A stretch of DNA of 8,344 nucleotides, from positions 1-8,344 of the forward strand of contig JASLFQ010000174.1 of NCBI GenBank assembly GCA_030150595.1, written 5' to 3'. Made by a program: the position numbers and the translations under genes. Below the pieces are notes generated by a model that had not been told where the DNA came from, did no database searches, and was given only the letters and a program-made list of their open reading frames with translations. Shown piece by piece: positions 1 through 6,182 of this stretch; positions within the stretch are counted from its first letter, which is position 1; each line of letters begins with the position of its first letter. The stretch is from Aquirhabdus sp. GTDB lineage: Bacteria; Pseudomonadota; Gammaproteobacteria; Pseudomonadales; Moraxellaceae.

Positions 1-55
1 TTACGTTCATTCCTTGAAAATGACTAATTGTTCCAATAGCAGTTGAATAAAAAAC

Positions 56-82
56 GCCTATCTAATGATGGGCATTTTTTTT
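56..82 (+). terminator. Rho-independent terminator of an upstream gene
   Basis: A 7-bp stem (GCCTATC at 56-62 with GATGGGC at 67-73, one T-G wobble) closes a TAAT loop and is followed by A and eight T. It must end a + strand gene whose last codons lie left of or at the window edge; stops occur at 25-27 and 44-46 in different frames, so I cannot tell which frame that gene uses. The hairpin lies inside the TTG-initiated extension of the next reading frame, which argues against that longer start. Confidence 0.75.
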
Positions 83-117
83 GGATTCAATTTATTAGAC
101 TTAAAAGGCCTTTATTC

Positions 118-819
118 ATGGCATCTCTTTACGACTACGCCTCAAATACAGTCAGGCATCTGTTCGACAGTCGAATAGATGCGCCCGCAATTCTGGATTC
201 GGACACCTACTTCCCTGCCGCCGCTCAATTTATTTCTGCATGGCAAACATTGCAGGCCGAAGCCGAAGTCATTGCTGCTGATATGTCGCATGTACCGCGT
301 TTTCACGAAATCATGGCAGCACAGGCCGATATTTCCTCCAATGACAACCGCGATTGGCGTATGTTCATCCTGAAAGCTTACGGCGTTGAATTCAAAAAAA
401 ACATGCAGCGCTGTCCAGAACTGGCACGCCTAGTACGATCCAATCCAGATGTGCTTTCCGCGTCGATCTCATTCTTGGCACCAGGCAAATATGTTCCACC
501 CCATCGTGGTCCGTTCCGTGGAATATTGCGCTCTTACCTTGTGCTTTCCATGCCCAAAGATGCCAATGAACGACCAGCAGCCGTGTTAAAAATCGCGGGT
601 CATGAATATTGCTTGAACAACGGAGAACATCTCCTATGGGATGACACCTATATTCACGAGGTTTGGAACAACAGCGATGAAGTGCGTACTGTGCTGTTGA
701 TGGACATCAAGCGCCGCAACATGCCAATGAATCTCACATTGTTGTCAAAAGCCATCATTGCTATCACTGGCATATTGATCAAGCTGCGTGGTTTGGACAA
801 ACAGACATATAGAACCTAA
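118..819 (+). CDS. Aspartyl/asparaginyl beta-hydroxylase-fold dioxygenase (LpxO/AspH-like)
   Basis: This 233-residue protein fits the Asp/Asn beta-hydroxylase family (PF05118), Fe(II)/2-oxoglutarate dioxygenases that include AspH and the lipid A hydroxylase LpxO. The first iron ligand is His129 in a PPHRGP motif, followed by Arg138 in a conserved hydrophobic strand. His180 in a YIHEVWN motif is the second ligand, and Arg190 (VRTVLLMD) is the likely 2-oxoglutarate anchor. As in AspH, iron would be held by two histidines without an acidic third ligand. It has no N-terminal membrane anchor like that of Salmonella LpxO, but residues about 202-222 are hydrophobic with basic residues after them, suggesting a C-terminal membrane association. 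I chose ATG 118, preceded by AAAAGG at 103-108, because the in-frame TTG at 43 runs through a terminator. The substrate is unknown: lipid A acyl chain, a peptide or a siderophore residue are all possible. The family call is firm, the substrate is not. Confidence 0.85.
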   Translation: MASLYDYASNTVRHLFDSRIDAPAILDSDTYFPAAAQFISAWQTLQAEAEVIAADMSHVPRFHEIMAAQADISSNDNRDWRMFILKAYGVEFKKNMQRCPELARLVRSNPDVLSASISFLAPGKYVPPHRGPFRGILRSYLVLSMPKDANERPAAVLKIAGHEYCLNNGEHLLWDDTYIHEVWNNSDEVRTVLLMDIKRRNMPMNLTLLSKAIIAITGILIKLRGLDKQTYRT

Positions 820-882
820 AAAAGACCAGACTCAAAAATTCCCGTACCGTATTAGAACAATGTACGACCACGCATTTATTTA

Positions 883-934
883 GATTCATCTATCAGTTCG
901 ATACGCTATTTTCTTGCAAGAAAACTGATGAATC
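883..934. repeat. Inverted repeat enclosing a 16-bp perfect palindrome
   Basis: The arms GATTCATC(TATC)AGTT at 883-898 and AACTGATGAATC at 923-934 are complementary over 12 bp with a four-base bulge on the left. Overlapping the right arm is the perfect palindrome TTTTCTTGCAAGAAAA (909-924). No T-run follows, so it does not look like an intrinsic terminator of the hydroxylase gene. Its place 88 bases before the next gene fits an operator or a structured 5' leader. I do not recognise the regulator. Confidence 0.55.
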
Positions 935-1010
935 ATATTGCCATGATTGAATTTAGATAATTCGACTCAATCTATTAGGGATAGTCTGGCATTGTTTATA
1001 AATCATATTT

Positions 1011-1014
1011 GGAG
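1011..1014 (+). promoter_or_regulatory. Ribosome binding site fixing the YbeD-like start
   Basis: GGAG is followed by a 7-base spacer and ATG 1022. It supports ATG 1022 over the in-frame TTG at 947, which would add 25 residues that have no counterpart in the family. Confidence 0.75.
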
Positions 1015-1021
1015 TTTAAAA

Positions 1022-1348
1022 ATGACTAATGAAAAAACCACGACCAACAACATACCACCTGTTGTAGAACGTAAATCGACCGACATTCACAATGAAGAGT
1101 TATGGCAATTTCCGATGCAGTATCCGATTAAAATTATCGGTCACGCATCGCCTGAACTGTTAGGCGCCGTCAGTGAGTTGCTAACCAAGCACTTCCCCTT
1201 ACTTGATCTCGCACATCTCACTGTGACCCAATCCAGTGGCGGCAAGTATCATTCAATTGCTGCGGTTTTGCCATTTGAGAACAAAGAACAAGTGAATGCA
1301 GTCTATGCCGATCTTGCTGCATCCAAGCACGTCAAGACAGCGTTGTAA
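1022..1348 (+). CDS. ybeD: YbeD/DUF493 family protein
   Basis: The 108-residue product has a polar tail of about 27 residues and then a domain that matches YbeD/DUF493 throughout: ELWQFP near the start, IKIIGHASPEL, a KYHSI motif and a C-terminal strand ending VKTAL. E. coli YbeD has 87 residues, so the tail accounts for the extra length. The family has a small alpha/beta fold resembling the allosteric regulatory domain of D-3-phosphoglycerate dehydrogenase; its biochemical role is not established. In E. coli the gene lies between dacA and lipB, whereas here it stands alone, with a terminator 51 bases downstream and a 200-bp spacer upstream. A separate transcript is therefore likely. Charged and threonine-rich residues in the tail suggest disorder. 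Confidence in the family is high; no function can be read from the context. Confidence 0.88.
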   Translation: MTNEKTTTNNIPPVVERKSTDIHNEELWQFPMQYPIKIIGHASPELLGAVSELLTKHFPLLDLAHLTVTQSSGGKYHSIAAVLPFENKEQVNAVYADLAASKHVKTAL

Positions 1349-1399
1349 TGCTCACGCGTACTTAATTTCAGATTTTTCAGGAAATAGGAATTAAGAATT

Positions 1400-1435
1400 A
1401 AGCGCCTTAACGTTGATCGTTTAGGCGCTTTTTTT
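1400..1435 (+). terminator. Rho-independent terminator after the YbeD-like gene
   Basis: AAGCGCCTTAAC (1400-1411) pairs with GTTTAGGCGCTT (1419-1430), with one T-T mismatch in 12 positions and a 7-base loop, and runs into a seven-T tract (1429-1435). On the - strand, downstream of the DapA-like gene, the stem is followed only by a weak TTAATTCTTAATT, so it may serve that gene poorly. Confidence 0.88.
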
Positions 1436-1478
1436 ATTTAGCTAAATTGCAAATCGAGGATAGTAGGCAATATTGTAT

Positions 1479-2342
1479 TTAACCGCTCAAGACTGCCGAC
1501 GCAGTTGTCATTGGCAGTCGAACACTGTTTTCCATCAAGCCCATGATACTTAGAGCAGCTTTAATAGGCGCAGGATTTGGTTCGGAAAACAGTAGATCAA
1601 TCATTGGTTGCAGTGCTTGGTTTATTTGCCGAGCCTCGTTGAGACGTCCATGCTGGATATGCTGATGCATGAGTTTATACAGGTCTGGGCGAATATGCGC
1701 CGCCGCAGAAATAGCGCCCTGCCCGCCCAAACATGAGCAGACAAAAATCATGCTGTCTTCACCGCTAAGAATATTCAATGAGGTCTGATCGATTTGCTGA
1801 CTAAGTTGTGCGACATTGCCGTTGCCACTTTCTTTTACAGCGATAAATTGTGGGTTTTTGCTGAGTTCTTGCAGCGTTGTCAGCTCAATGTTGACGCCAG
1901 TTCGATAAGGAATATTGTAGATGGCGAAGGGCAACTCTGTGACAGCAGCGGCAGCCTCAAAATGACGTTGGATACCAAGTTGAGAAGGTCGTACGTAGCT
2001 GGGTGCGCTCATTAAGAAACCTGCAACTCCAGCTATTTCGCTGTAACGCTCGATATCTCTCACCACTTGTGCAGTGTCACTGCCGCTTATACCGACCATC
2101 ACTGGGCATTGAGCATTGGCTGCTTCCAGCACCGCTGCAAGAAGCATCAGGTGTTCCAATTCGCTCAGTGTTGCCGATTCACCCGTAGTGGCACCGACGA
2201 TGAGACCATCAACGCCTTGCGCAAGTAAGTGGCTCGTCAATTTTTGCACAGCATCGAGGTCGATTTTCTGTCGATTACCTTGAAAAGGTGTGACCAGCGG
2301 CACCCAGATGCCTGTCATATTGAGATTTGAGATAGTAGTCAT
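1479..2342 (-). CDS. dapA: DapA-family lyase, probable 4-hydroxy-tetrahydrodipicolinate synthase
   Basis: This 287-residue TIM-barrel protein belongs to the DapA/N-acetylneuraminate lyase superfamily. DapA condenses pyruvate with aspartate semialdehyde in the lysine/diaminopimelate pathway in the cytoplasm. Schiff-base Lys170 lies in an AVKESGN motif, pyruvate-binding Thr52-Thr53 in ATTGES, Tyr142 and Arg147 in YNIPYRTG (E. coli Tyr133 and Arg138), and Tyr116 matches E. coli Tyr107. EPNPAPIK near residue 254 is also typical. The C-terminus stops about 15-20 residues earlier than in E. coli. E. coli lysine-site residues His53, Asn80, Glu84 and Tyr106 appear as Glu61, Ser88, Gln92 and Ser115. 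The start at 2342 follows a GAGGAG site with a 6-base spacer; the in-frame ATG at 2363 has no such site. The gene stands alone and is divergent from poxB. It could be a second DapA or a related aldolase; the superfamily is certain, the substrate less so. Confidence 0.8.
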   Translation of the reverse strand: MTTISNLNMTGIWVPLVTPFQGNRQKIDLDAVQKLTSHLLAQGVDGLIVGATTGESATLSELEHLMLLAAVLEAANAQCPVMVGISGSDTAQVVRDIERYSEIAGVAGFLMSAPSYVRPSQLGIQRHFEAAAAVTELPFAIYNIPYRTGVNIELTTLQELSKNPQFIAVKESGNGNVAQLSQQIDQTSLNILSGEDSMIFVCSCLGGQGAISAAAHIRPDLYKLMHQHIQHGRLNEARQINQALQPMIDLLFSEPNPAPIKAALSIMGLMENSVRLPMTTASAVLSG

Positions 2343-2348
2343 AAGTGG

Positions 2349-2354
2349 CTCCTC
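2349..2354 (-). promoter_or_regulatory. Ribosome binding site fixing the DapA-like start
   Basis: On the - strand GAGGAG lies 6 bases before the ATG at 2342. The site falls inside the longer reading frame that begins at 2363, so the shorter start is favoured. Confidence 0.85.
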
Positions 2355-2368
2355 AGTTGTCATAGTCG

Positions 2369-2408
2369 AAAAAAATCACCGTGCTTCTTCATCGAAGAGA
2401 GCGCCGTG
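2369..2408 (-). terminator. Terminator-like hairpin in the leader of the DapA-like gene
   Basis: Read on the - strand, CACGGCGCTCTCTTC pairs imperfectly with GAAGAAGCACGGTG around a GAT loop: 5 bp, a bulged C, 3 bp, two mismatches and a closing CAC/GTG. One A and seven T (2375-2369) follow. It sits only 27 bases before the start codon at 2342, which is the position of an attenuator. The stem is imperfect, so confidence is moderate. Confidence 0.4.
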
Positions 2409-2460
2409 GGACTTAAAACTGGAGGAGTATTAAAACAAGAGAGCATCACTATTCCGCCAG

Positions 2461-2508
2461 ATTCTCATCTGACGGCACGCTTCCCGTTAGATGAGGATGC
2501 GTTTTTTT
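2461..2508 (+). terminator. Orphan terminator-like hairpin
   Basis: A 15-bp stem with two G-T wobbles (2461-2475 with 2484-2498) closes the 8-base loop CACGCTTC. Three bases later seven T follow (2502-2508). The stem and T-run read as an intrinsic terminator on the + strand, yet no + strand gene lies between it and 1348. It could end antisense transcripts or a short unannotated RNA. On the - strand it would instead be a hairpin near the 5' end of the DapA-like leader. Confidence 0.6.
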
Positions 2509-2594
2509 GGCTTAGCTTGATTACATGCAAGGCCAACTAAATGTGACACAGCACTGTCTATCGGCGCAGTCAACGTGCACGATTCAACAAGTGG

Positions 2595-2696
2595 ATGGAC
2601 ATTTTGCATAGTGATCAAGACTTAGCGAAGGTGGTAAATACGGAGTATAGCGAGCATTTACATAGTGCACAAGATTCAAGCAAAGTTGATATTTAG
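2595..2696 (+). other. Short open stretch with an internal 10-codon repeat, possible gene remnant
   Basis: From ATG 2595 a 33-codon frame runs to TAG 2694-2696; the same frame is open back to 2547, where it meets TGA right after an ATG at 2541. Its product contains LHSDQDLAKV and, 18 residues later, LHSAQDSSKV: 7 of 10 residues are identical, and four of these seven use different synonymous codons. No ribosome binding site precedes ATG 2595. It may be a decayed gene end, a real small protein or chance. I do not recognise a family. Confidence 0.22.
2607..2691 (+). repeat. Imperfect direct repeat, two units
   Basis: The unit beginning CATAGTG at 2607-2636 recurs at 2661-2691 with about 23 of 31 aligned positions identical. 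The units are offset by 54 bases, a multiple of three. A weaker third resemblance begins near 2571 (GTGCAC then GATTCAA). Confidence 0.45.
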
Positions 2697-2812
2697 CTGG
2701 GGTAGACCGCCTGCCCATCATTCTCATCATCCAAAAAGCTACCTTAAAACTACAGATCACAAAACAACCGAAGCCTAGTATCAATAAGCACTTATTCTTA
2801 ACACTCATGCTT

Positions 2813-2816
2813 GGAG
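2813..2816 (+). promoter_or_regulatory. Ribosome binding site fixing the poxB start
   Basis: GGAG with a 6-base spacer precedes ATG 2823. The in-frame TTG at 2811 overlaps the site and cannot use it, and ATG 2823 yields exactly the 572 residues of E. coli PoxB. Confidence 0.85.
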
Positions 2817-2822
2817 TTCGTC

Positions 2823-4541
2823 ATGTCGAAGAAAAAAGTCGCAGATATTATTATCGAAACATTGGAAGCTGCTGGCGTTAAACATTGCTATGGCATTGTC
2901 GGAGACACCTTAAACCATGTCACCGATGCGATTCGCCGAAGCAACATTGAGTGGGTACATATGCGCCACGAAGAAGTCGGCGCGTTTGCCGCAGGCGGTG
3001 AAGCGTATATGACAGGCAATCTCACAGCGTGCGCAGGAAGTTGCGGCCCTGGCAGTCTGCACTTTATCAATGGCATTTTTGAGTCACATCGTAATCGCGC
3101 ACCAGTCATTCTCATTGCCAGCCAAGTCGCCAGCACTGAAATGGGCATCGAGTTTCCACAACATGTTGATTTCATGCCGATCTATAAAGATTGCAGTGTT
3201 TATTGTGAGACCCTCATTAGTCCAACTCAAGCGCGTCGAATGACAACCCTTGCGGCTCAAGCCGCACTCACAAAACGTGGTGTGGCGGTATTGATCGTAC
3301 CAGGAGATATCAGCGCGATTGAAGTCGAAGACAGTCCAGATTTTCAAGTGCACACGCCCTCTCCGATCATTCGACCTAATGATCAGGAACTGGATAAAAT
3401 TGCCGCTATTTTGAATACCAGCAACAAGATAGCAGTCTATGCAGGTTTTGGTTGCGAAGGCGCACATGATGAAGTTGTCGCCGTGTGCGAAGCGTTGCAA
3501 GCGCCGATGGCACACACCTCGCGCGCGAAAGATTTTGTTGAATACAACAATCCTTATAACGTAGGAATGACAGGAATTTTTGGTGCAAGTGCAGGCTATC
3601 AAGCCTTGACTGAATGTGACACGCTCTTGTTGTTAGGTGCTGATTTTGCGTGGCAACAATTTTATCCAGAAAATGCACGGATTATTCAAATCGATATTGA
3701 TGCAACTCATCTTGGTCGTCGCCACCCAATCGAGTTAGGAGTGGTTGGTGATATTAAACCAACTTTGGCTGCATTATTACCACGTCTAAATCGTCATACC
3801 GATCGACACTTCCTTGAATCGAAGCTACATGAGCTTGAACAAGTGAATAAACACCATAGCCATGAAGAACGCGCAGGCAAAGAAGGACTTATTCACCCAC
3901 AACAACTCGCGATGCTGATTGATCGTCATGCTGACGATGATGCAATTTTTACTGCTGATGGCGGCAGCGCAATGGTCTGGCTACTCCGTCATGTGAAAAC
4001 AAATGGTAAACGCCGCACGTTACTCAGTCTACTTCACGGCACGATGGCAAATGCAATGCCACAAGCATTGGGAATTAAAAAAGCACTTCCCAATCGTCAA
4101 GTGATTTCATTTAGCGGTGATGGTGGTCTGACCATGTTATTGGGGGACCTCATCACAGCCATTCAAGAAAATATCGCCATCAAAATTGTGGTGATTAACA
4201 ACGGTACACTCGGCTTTGTGGAATTAGAGCAAAAGGTTGAAGGCTTACTCGATACTTACACTGAACTCAAAAATCCTAATTTTGCAAAACTGGCTGAGGT
4301 GATTGGCTTCTATGGAGATCGCGTCGAGCGTAATGAGGACTTAGAAGATGCAGTAAAGGCCTTTCTTGCACATCCTGGTCCTGCTCTGCTTGATGTTACA
4401 ACCAATCGTATGGAACTGGTCATGCCACCAAAGATTGAACCTGCCTATGTTTATTCGACCGCATTATCATCCATGAAAGCAATTGCCCATGGACGTGCTG
4501 GAGAAGTTGTCGAATTATTGACGAATAACTTTCTTAAATAA
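2823..4541 (+). CDS. poxB: Pyruvate dehydrogenase (quinone), PoxB
   Basis: PoxB is a thiamine-diphosphate and FAD flavoenzyme that decarboxylates pyruvate to acetate and CO2 and passes electrons to membrane ubiquinone, mainly in late growth. The 572-residue length equals E. coli PoxB and similarity runs end to end. The N-terminal pyrimidine-binding domain (about 1-180) carries Glu50 in the RHEEVGAFAAG motif, the residue that activates the cofactor, and CAGSCGPG. The central FAD domain (about 190-330) includes VGMTG and a QIDID strand. The C-terminal pyrophosphate domain has the GDGG to NN motif with Asp433 and Asn460, the same numbers as the metal ligands in E. coli, and HGTMANAMPQALG. The last 23 residues keep the amphipathic helix that in E. 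coli gives lipid binding and activation. Acetolactate synthase is excluded by this PoxB-specific end-to-end match. The gene is monocistronic, ending in a terminator shared with der. No clear promoter was found. Confidence 0.96.
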   Translation: MSKKKVADIIIETLEAAGVKHCYGIVGDTLNHVTDAIRRSNIEWVHMRHEEVGAFAAGGEAYMTGNLTACAGSCGPGSLHFINGIFESHRNRAPVILIASQVASTEMGIEFPQHVDFMPIYKDCSVYCETLISPTQARRMTTLAAQAALTKRGVAVLIVPGDISAIEVEDSPDFQVHTPSPIIRPNDQELDKIAAILNTSNKIAVYAGFGCEGAHDEVVAVCEALQAPMAHTSRAKDFVEYNNPYNVGMTGIFGASAGYQALTECDTLLLLGADFAWQQFYPENARIIQIDIDATHLGRRHPIELGVVGDIKPTLAALLPRLNRHTDRHFLESKLHELEQVNKHHSHEERAGKEGLIHPQQLAMLIDRHADDDAIFTADGGSAMVWLLRHVKTNGKRRTLLSLLHGTMANAMPQALGIKKALPNRQVISFSGDGGLTMLLGDLITAIQENIAIKIVVINNGTLGFVELEQKVEGLLDTYTELKNPNFAKLAEVIGFYGDRVERNEDLEDAVKAFLAHPGPALLDVTTNRMELVMPPKIEPAYVYSTALSSMKAIAHGRAGEVVELLTNNFLK

Positions 4542-4558
4542 TCTACATGCCTGAAATA

Positions 4559-4597
4559 AAATAACCCCGTAGATTGAGTCTATGGGGTTATTTTTTT
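4559..4597. terminator. Bidirectional terminator between poxB and der
   Basis: AAATAACCCCGTAGA (4559-4573) pairs with TCTATGGGGTTATTT (4579-4593) over 15 positions with one G-T wobble and the 5-base loop TTGAG. A seven-T tract follows on the + strand (4591-4597). On the - strand the stem runs into TTATTTTATTT, so it can end both poxB and the convergent der, whose stop is at 4618. Confidence 0.92.
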
Positions 4598-4617
4598 AAA
4601 TACAGTAAATTAAAGAA

Positions 4618-6027
4618 TTACTTTTTTTTAGTCCTACTGCGTTTCTGGAATGCTTCTGATAAGCGACGGGCACGTACGGCTTCGCGTTCACTGAGTTTAA
4701 CTTTCTTCTCAGCAAATGGATTTTCACCACTCTTAAACTCGATGCGCACTGGCGTACCTTCCATTTTGAATACTTTACGAAACACGTTCTCTAAATAACG
4801 CTTATAGTCCTGTGGCACTTGATCCACTTGGTTACCGTGAATGATAAACAGCGGCGGATTCGATCCACCCAAATGCGCATAACGCATTTTGATTCGGCGA
4901 CCATTGACCATTGGCGGTTGATGCTGTTCGACAGCATCCTGCAAAATTTGCGTCATTCGGTTGGTCGAAACTTTGAGCATTGCAGAATCATAAGCACGAT
5001 GAATTGACGGATAAAGATCACCCACACCCGTACCATGCAGCGCAGAAATCAAATGAATCTTCGCCCACGGAATAAAGTCAAAACGGCGTTCAATTTCGGA
5101 TTTGACCTGTTGGCGCTCGTAGTCTCCCATGCCATCCCATTTGTTAATTGCAATCACCATCGCACGACCAGCTTCTAACGCAAAACCGATCATATGCAAA
5201 TCTTGCTCAACAATCCCTTCGCGCGCATCAATCACCACAACCACAACATGCGCATCTTTCATCGCTTGCAGAGTTTTAATGACGGAGAACTTTTCGACTG
5301 TCTCAAACACTTTACCGCGACGACGCACACCCGCTGTGTCGATCAACGTATATTGTCGGCCTTGGCGTTCAAACGGAATATAAATACTATCGCGCGTTGT
5401 GCCTGGTTGATCGTAAACGACAACACGTTCTTCACCGAGCAGACGATTGACCAGCGTCGATTTACCAACATTTGGACGACCGATGATCGCCATACGAAGA
5501 CCTGGTGCGACCTTATCTTCATCCAGCGGAACATCTTCAGGCAATTCGGCAAGAACATCTTCTAGTAATTGCGACACCCCACGTCCATGACTGGCAGCCA
5601 CATGATGTGGCTCACCAAAACCTAATTTAAAGAATTCAGCAACTGCCGCTTCCGCATGTACGCCATCAACTTTATTGGCAACAATATGGATTTTTTTGCC
5701 AAGCACACGCAGCTCACGTGCAATTTGCTCATCAGAAGCCAGTAAACCTGCTTTGGCATCGACGATAAATAACACAATATCGGCTTCCTCAATCGCAGTA
5801 CGCGACTGTTCCGCCATATAGGAATCGATCCCTTGATCGTTCTCACCAATCCCACCTGTATCGACAACGATAAAGGACTTATTTTCATAAGTCGCATCGC
5901 CGTATTGACGATCACGTGTCAGGCCAGGCAAATCCGCAACCAAGGCATTACGGGTCTTGGTAATTTGGTTAAATAAGGTTGATTTACCGACGTTCGGTCG
6001 CCCAATCAGAGCAATTACAGGTTTCAT
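4618..6027 (-). CDS. der: Ribosome biogenesis GTPase Der (EngA)
   Basis: Der is an essential GTPase with two tandem G domains that helps mature the 50S ribosomal subunit. The 469-residue protein shows GRPNVGKS at 9-16, DTGG at 56-59 and NKVD at 118-121 for the first domain. The second domain has GRPNVGKS at 183-190, DTAG at 230-233, NKWD at 295-298 and SAL near 328. The KH-like C-terminal domain (about 355-440) contains the family-typical [11 protein letters not shown] segment. The protein ends in a basic tail with KKK, typical of proteobacterial Der; E. coli Der has 490 residues. The ATG at 6027 starts directly before the first beta strand (KPVIALIG); only a weak TGAG lies 5 bases upstream. 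It follows bamB with a 155-base gap that contains a promoter-like TATAAT and a terminator-like hairpin, so it may be transcribed partly on its own. All G motifs are intact. Confidence 0.97.
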   Translation of the reverse strand: MKPVIALIGRPNVGKSTLFNQITKTRNALVADLPGLTRDRQYGDATYENKSFIVVDTGGIGENDQGIDSYMAEQSRTAIEEADIVLFIVDAKAGLLASDEQIARELRVLGKKIHIVANKVDGVHAEAAVAEFFKLGFGEPHHVAASHGRGVSQLLEDVLAELPEDVPLDEDKVAPGLRMAIIGRPNVGKSTLVNRLLGEERVVVYDQPGTTRDSIYIPFERQGRQYTLIDTAGVRRRGKVFETVEKFSVIKTLQAMKDAHVVVVVIDAREGIVEQDLHMIGFALEAGRAMVIAINKWDGMGDYERQQVKSEIERRFDFIPWAKIHLISALHGTGVGDLYPSIHRAYDSAMLKVSTNRMTQILQDAVEQHQPPMVNGRRIKMRYAHLGGSNPPLFIIHGNQVDQVPQDYKRYLENVFRKVFKMEGTPVRIEFKSGENPFAEKKVKLSEREAVRARRLSEAFQKRSRTKKK

Positions 6028-6052
6028 GACAACTCATTTATTTCGAAAATTG

Positions 6053-6068
6053 CCTCTTTATGAAGAGG
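6053..6068 (-). promoter_or_regulatory. Second hairpin in the der leader
   Basis: CCTCTT and AAGAGG form a perfect 6-bp stem around a four-base loop, directly after the T-run of the preceding terminator hairpin and 25 bases before the der start codon. No strong T-run follows (CAATTTTCG), so it is more likely a leader structure or mRNA-stabilising element than a terminator. Confidence 0.4.
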
Positions 6069-6069
6069 T

Positions 6070-6128
6070 AAAAAAGGGTTTGCTGGCTTCAAATATTTTC
6101 TGGAAAAATACTCGAGCAAAGCAAACCC
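6070..6128 (-). terminator. Terminator-type hairpin between bamB and der
   Basis: On the - strand GGGTTTGCT (6128-6120) pairs perfectly with AGCAAACCC (6084-6076) and six T follow (6075-6070). The 35-base interior contains a nested stem TATTTT/AAAATA (6110-6105 with 6099-6094) around TCCAG and a small GCT/AGC pairing. It can end bamB transcripts. Because the left arm begins where transcription from the TATAAT at 6137-6132 should start, it could also attenuate der or form a tiny RNA. Confidence 0.7.
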
Positions 6129-6131
6129 TGC

Positions 6132-6137
6132 ATTATA
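6132..6137 (-). promoter_or_regulatory. -10 box of a probable der promoter
   Basis: A perfect TATAAT consensus lies about 105 bases before the der start on the - strand. The -35 region is weak: TAGAAT at 15-base or GGTAGA at 17-base spacing. The expected start of transcription is near 6128-6125, the GGG of the terminator-type hairpin. Confidence 0.5.
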
Positions 6138-6182
6138 ACTGATTAATGACGCATTCTACCGCATGACGGCAATCATAGCCAA

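Larger units (their letters stand above)
2343..2822. other. 480-bp divergent intergenic region between the DapA-like gene and poxB
   Basis: No full gene is supported here. It holds the DapA-like ribosome binding site, a - strand terminator-like hairpin, a strong + strand hairpin with a T-run (2461-2508), a short open stretch with an internal repeat (2547-2696) and the poxB ribosome binding site. Promoters for both flanking genes must lie here, but I found no pair of -35 and -10 boxes good enough to annotate. Confidence 0.6.

Noticed and set aside
43..117. TTG-initiated N-terminal extension of the hydroxylase
   Set aside because: It runs through the terminator hairpin at 56-82 and has no ribosome binding site; ATG 118 fits the domain start.
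843..870. CGTAC/GTACG inverted repeat with a 14-base loop
   Set aside because: Only 5 bp, with a long loop; expected by chance in a spacer of this size.
947..1021. TTG-initiated extension of the YbeD-like protein
   Set aside because: ATG 1022 has GGAG at a good distance, and the extension has no family counterpart.
2525..2611. 28-codon + strand frame starting at ATG 2525
   Set aside because: No ribosome binding site and no recognisable family; it overlaps the better-supported repeat-bearing frame.
2770..2798. Possible -10 boxes of poxB (TAGTAT at 2776, TATTCT at 2793)
   Set aside because: Each matches only four of six consensus bases and neither has a usable -35 box at 16-18 bases.
2584..2808. 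74-codon - strand frame with a hydrophobic N-terminus
   Set aside because: No ribosome binding site (CATGACGAACTCCAAGC precedes it), unlikely composition with MMRMMGRR, and it overlaps the poxB control region.
3084..3602. 172-codon frame antisense to poxB
   Set aside because: Shadow of poxB, rich in Cys, His and Arg, with no domain or start signal.
2823..4541. Acetolactate synthase or indolepyruvate decarboxylase instead of PoxB
   Set aside because: Same length as PoxB, with matching Glu50, Asp433 and Asn460 numbering and the conserved PoxB C-terminal membrane helix.
5194..5565. 123-codon frame antisense to der
   Set aside because: Shadow of the der coding sequence with skewed composition and no ribosome binding site.
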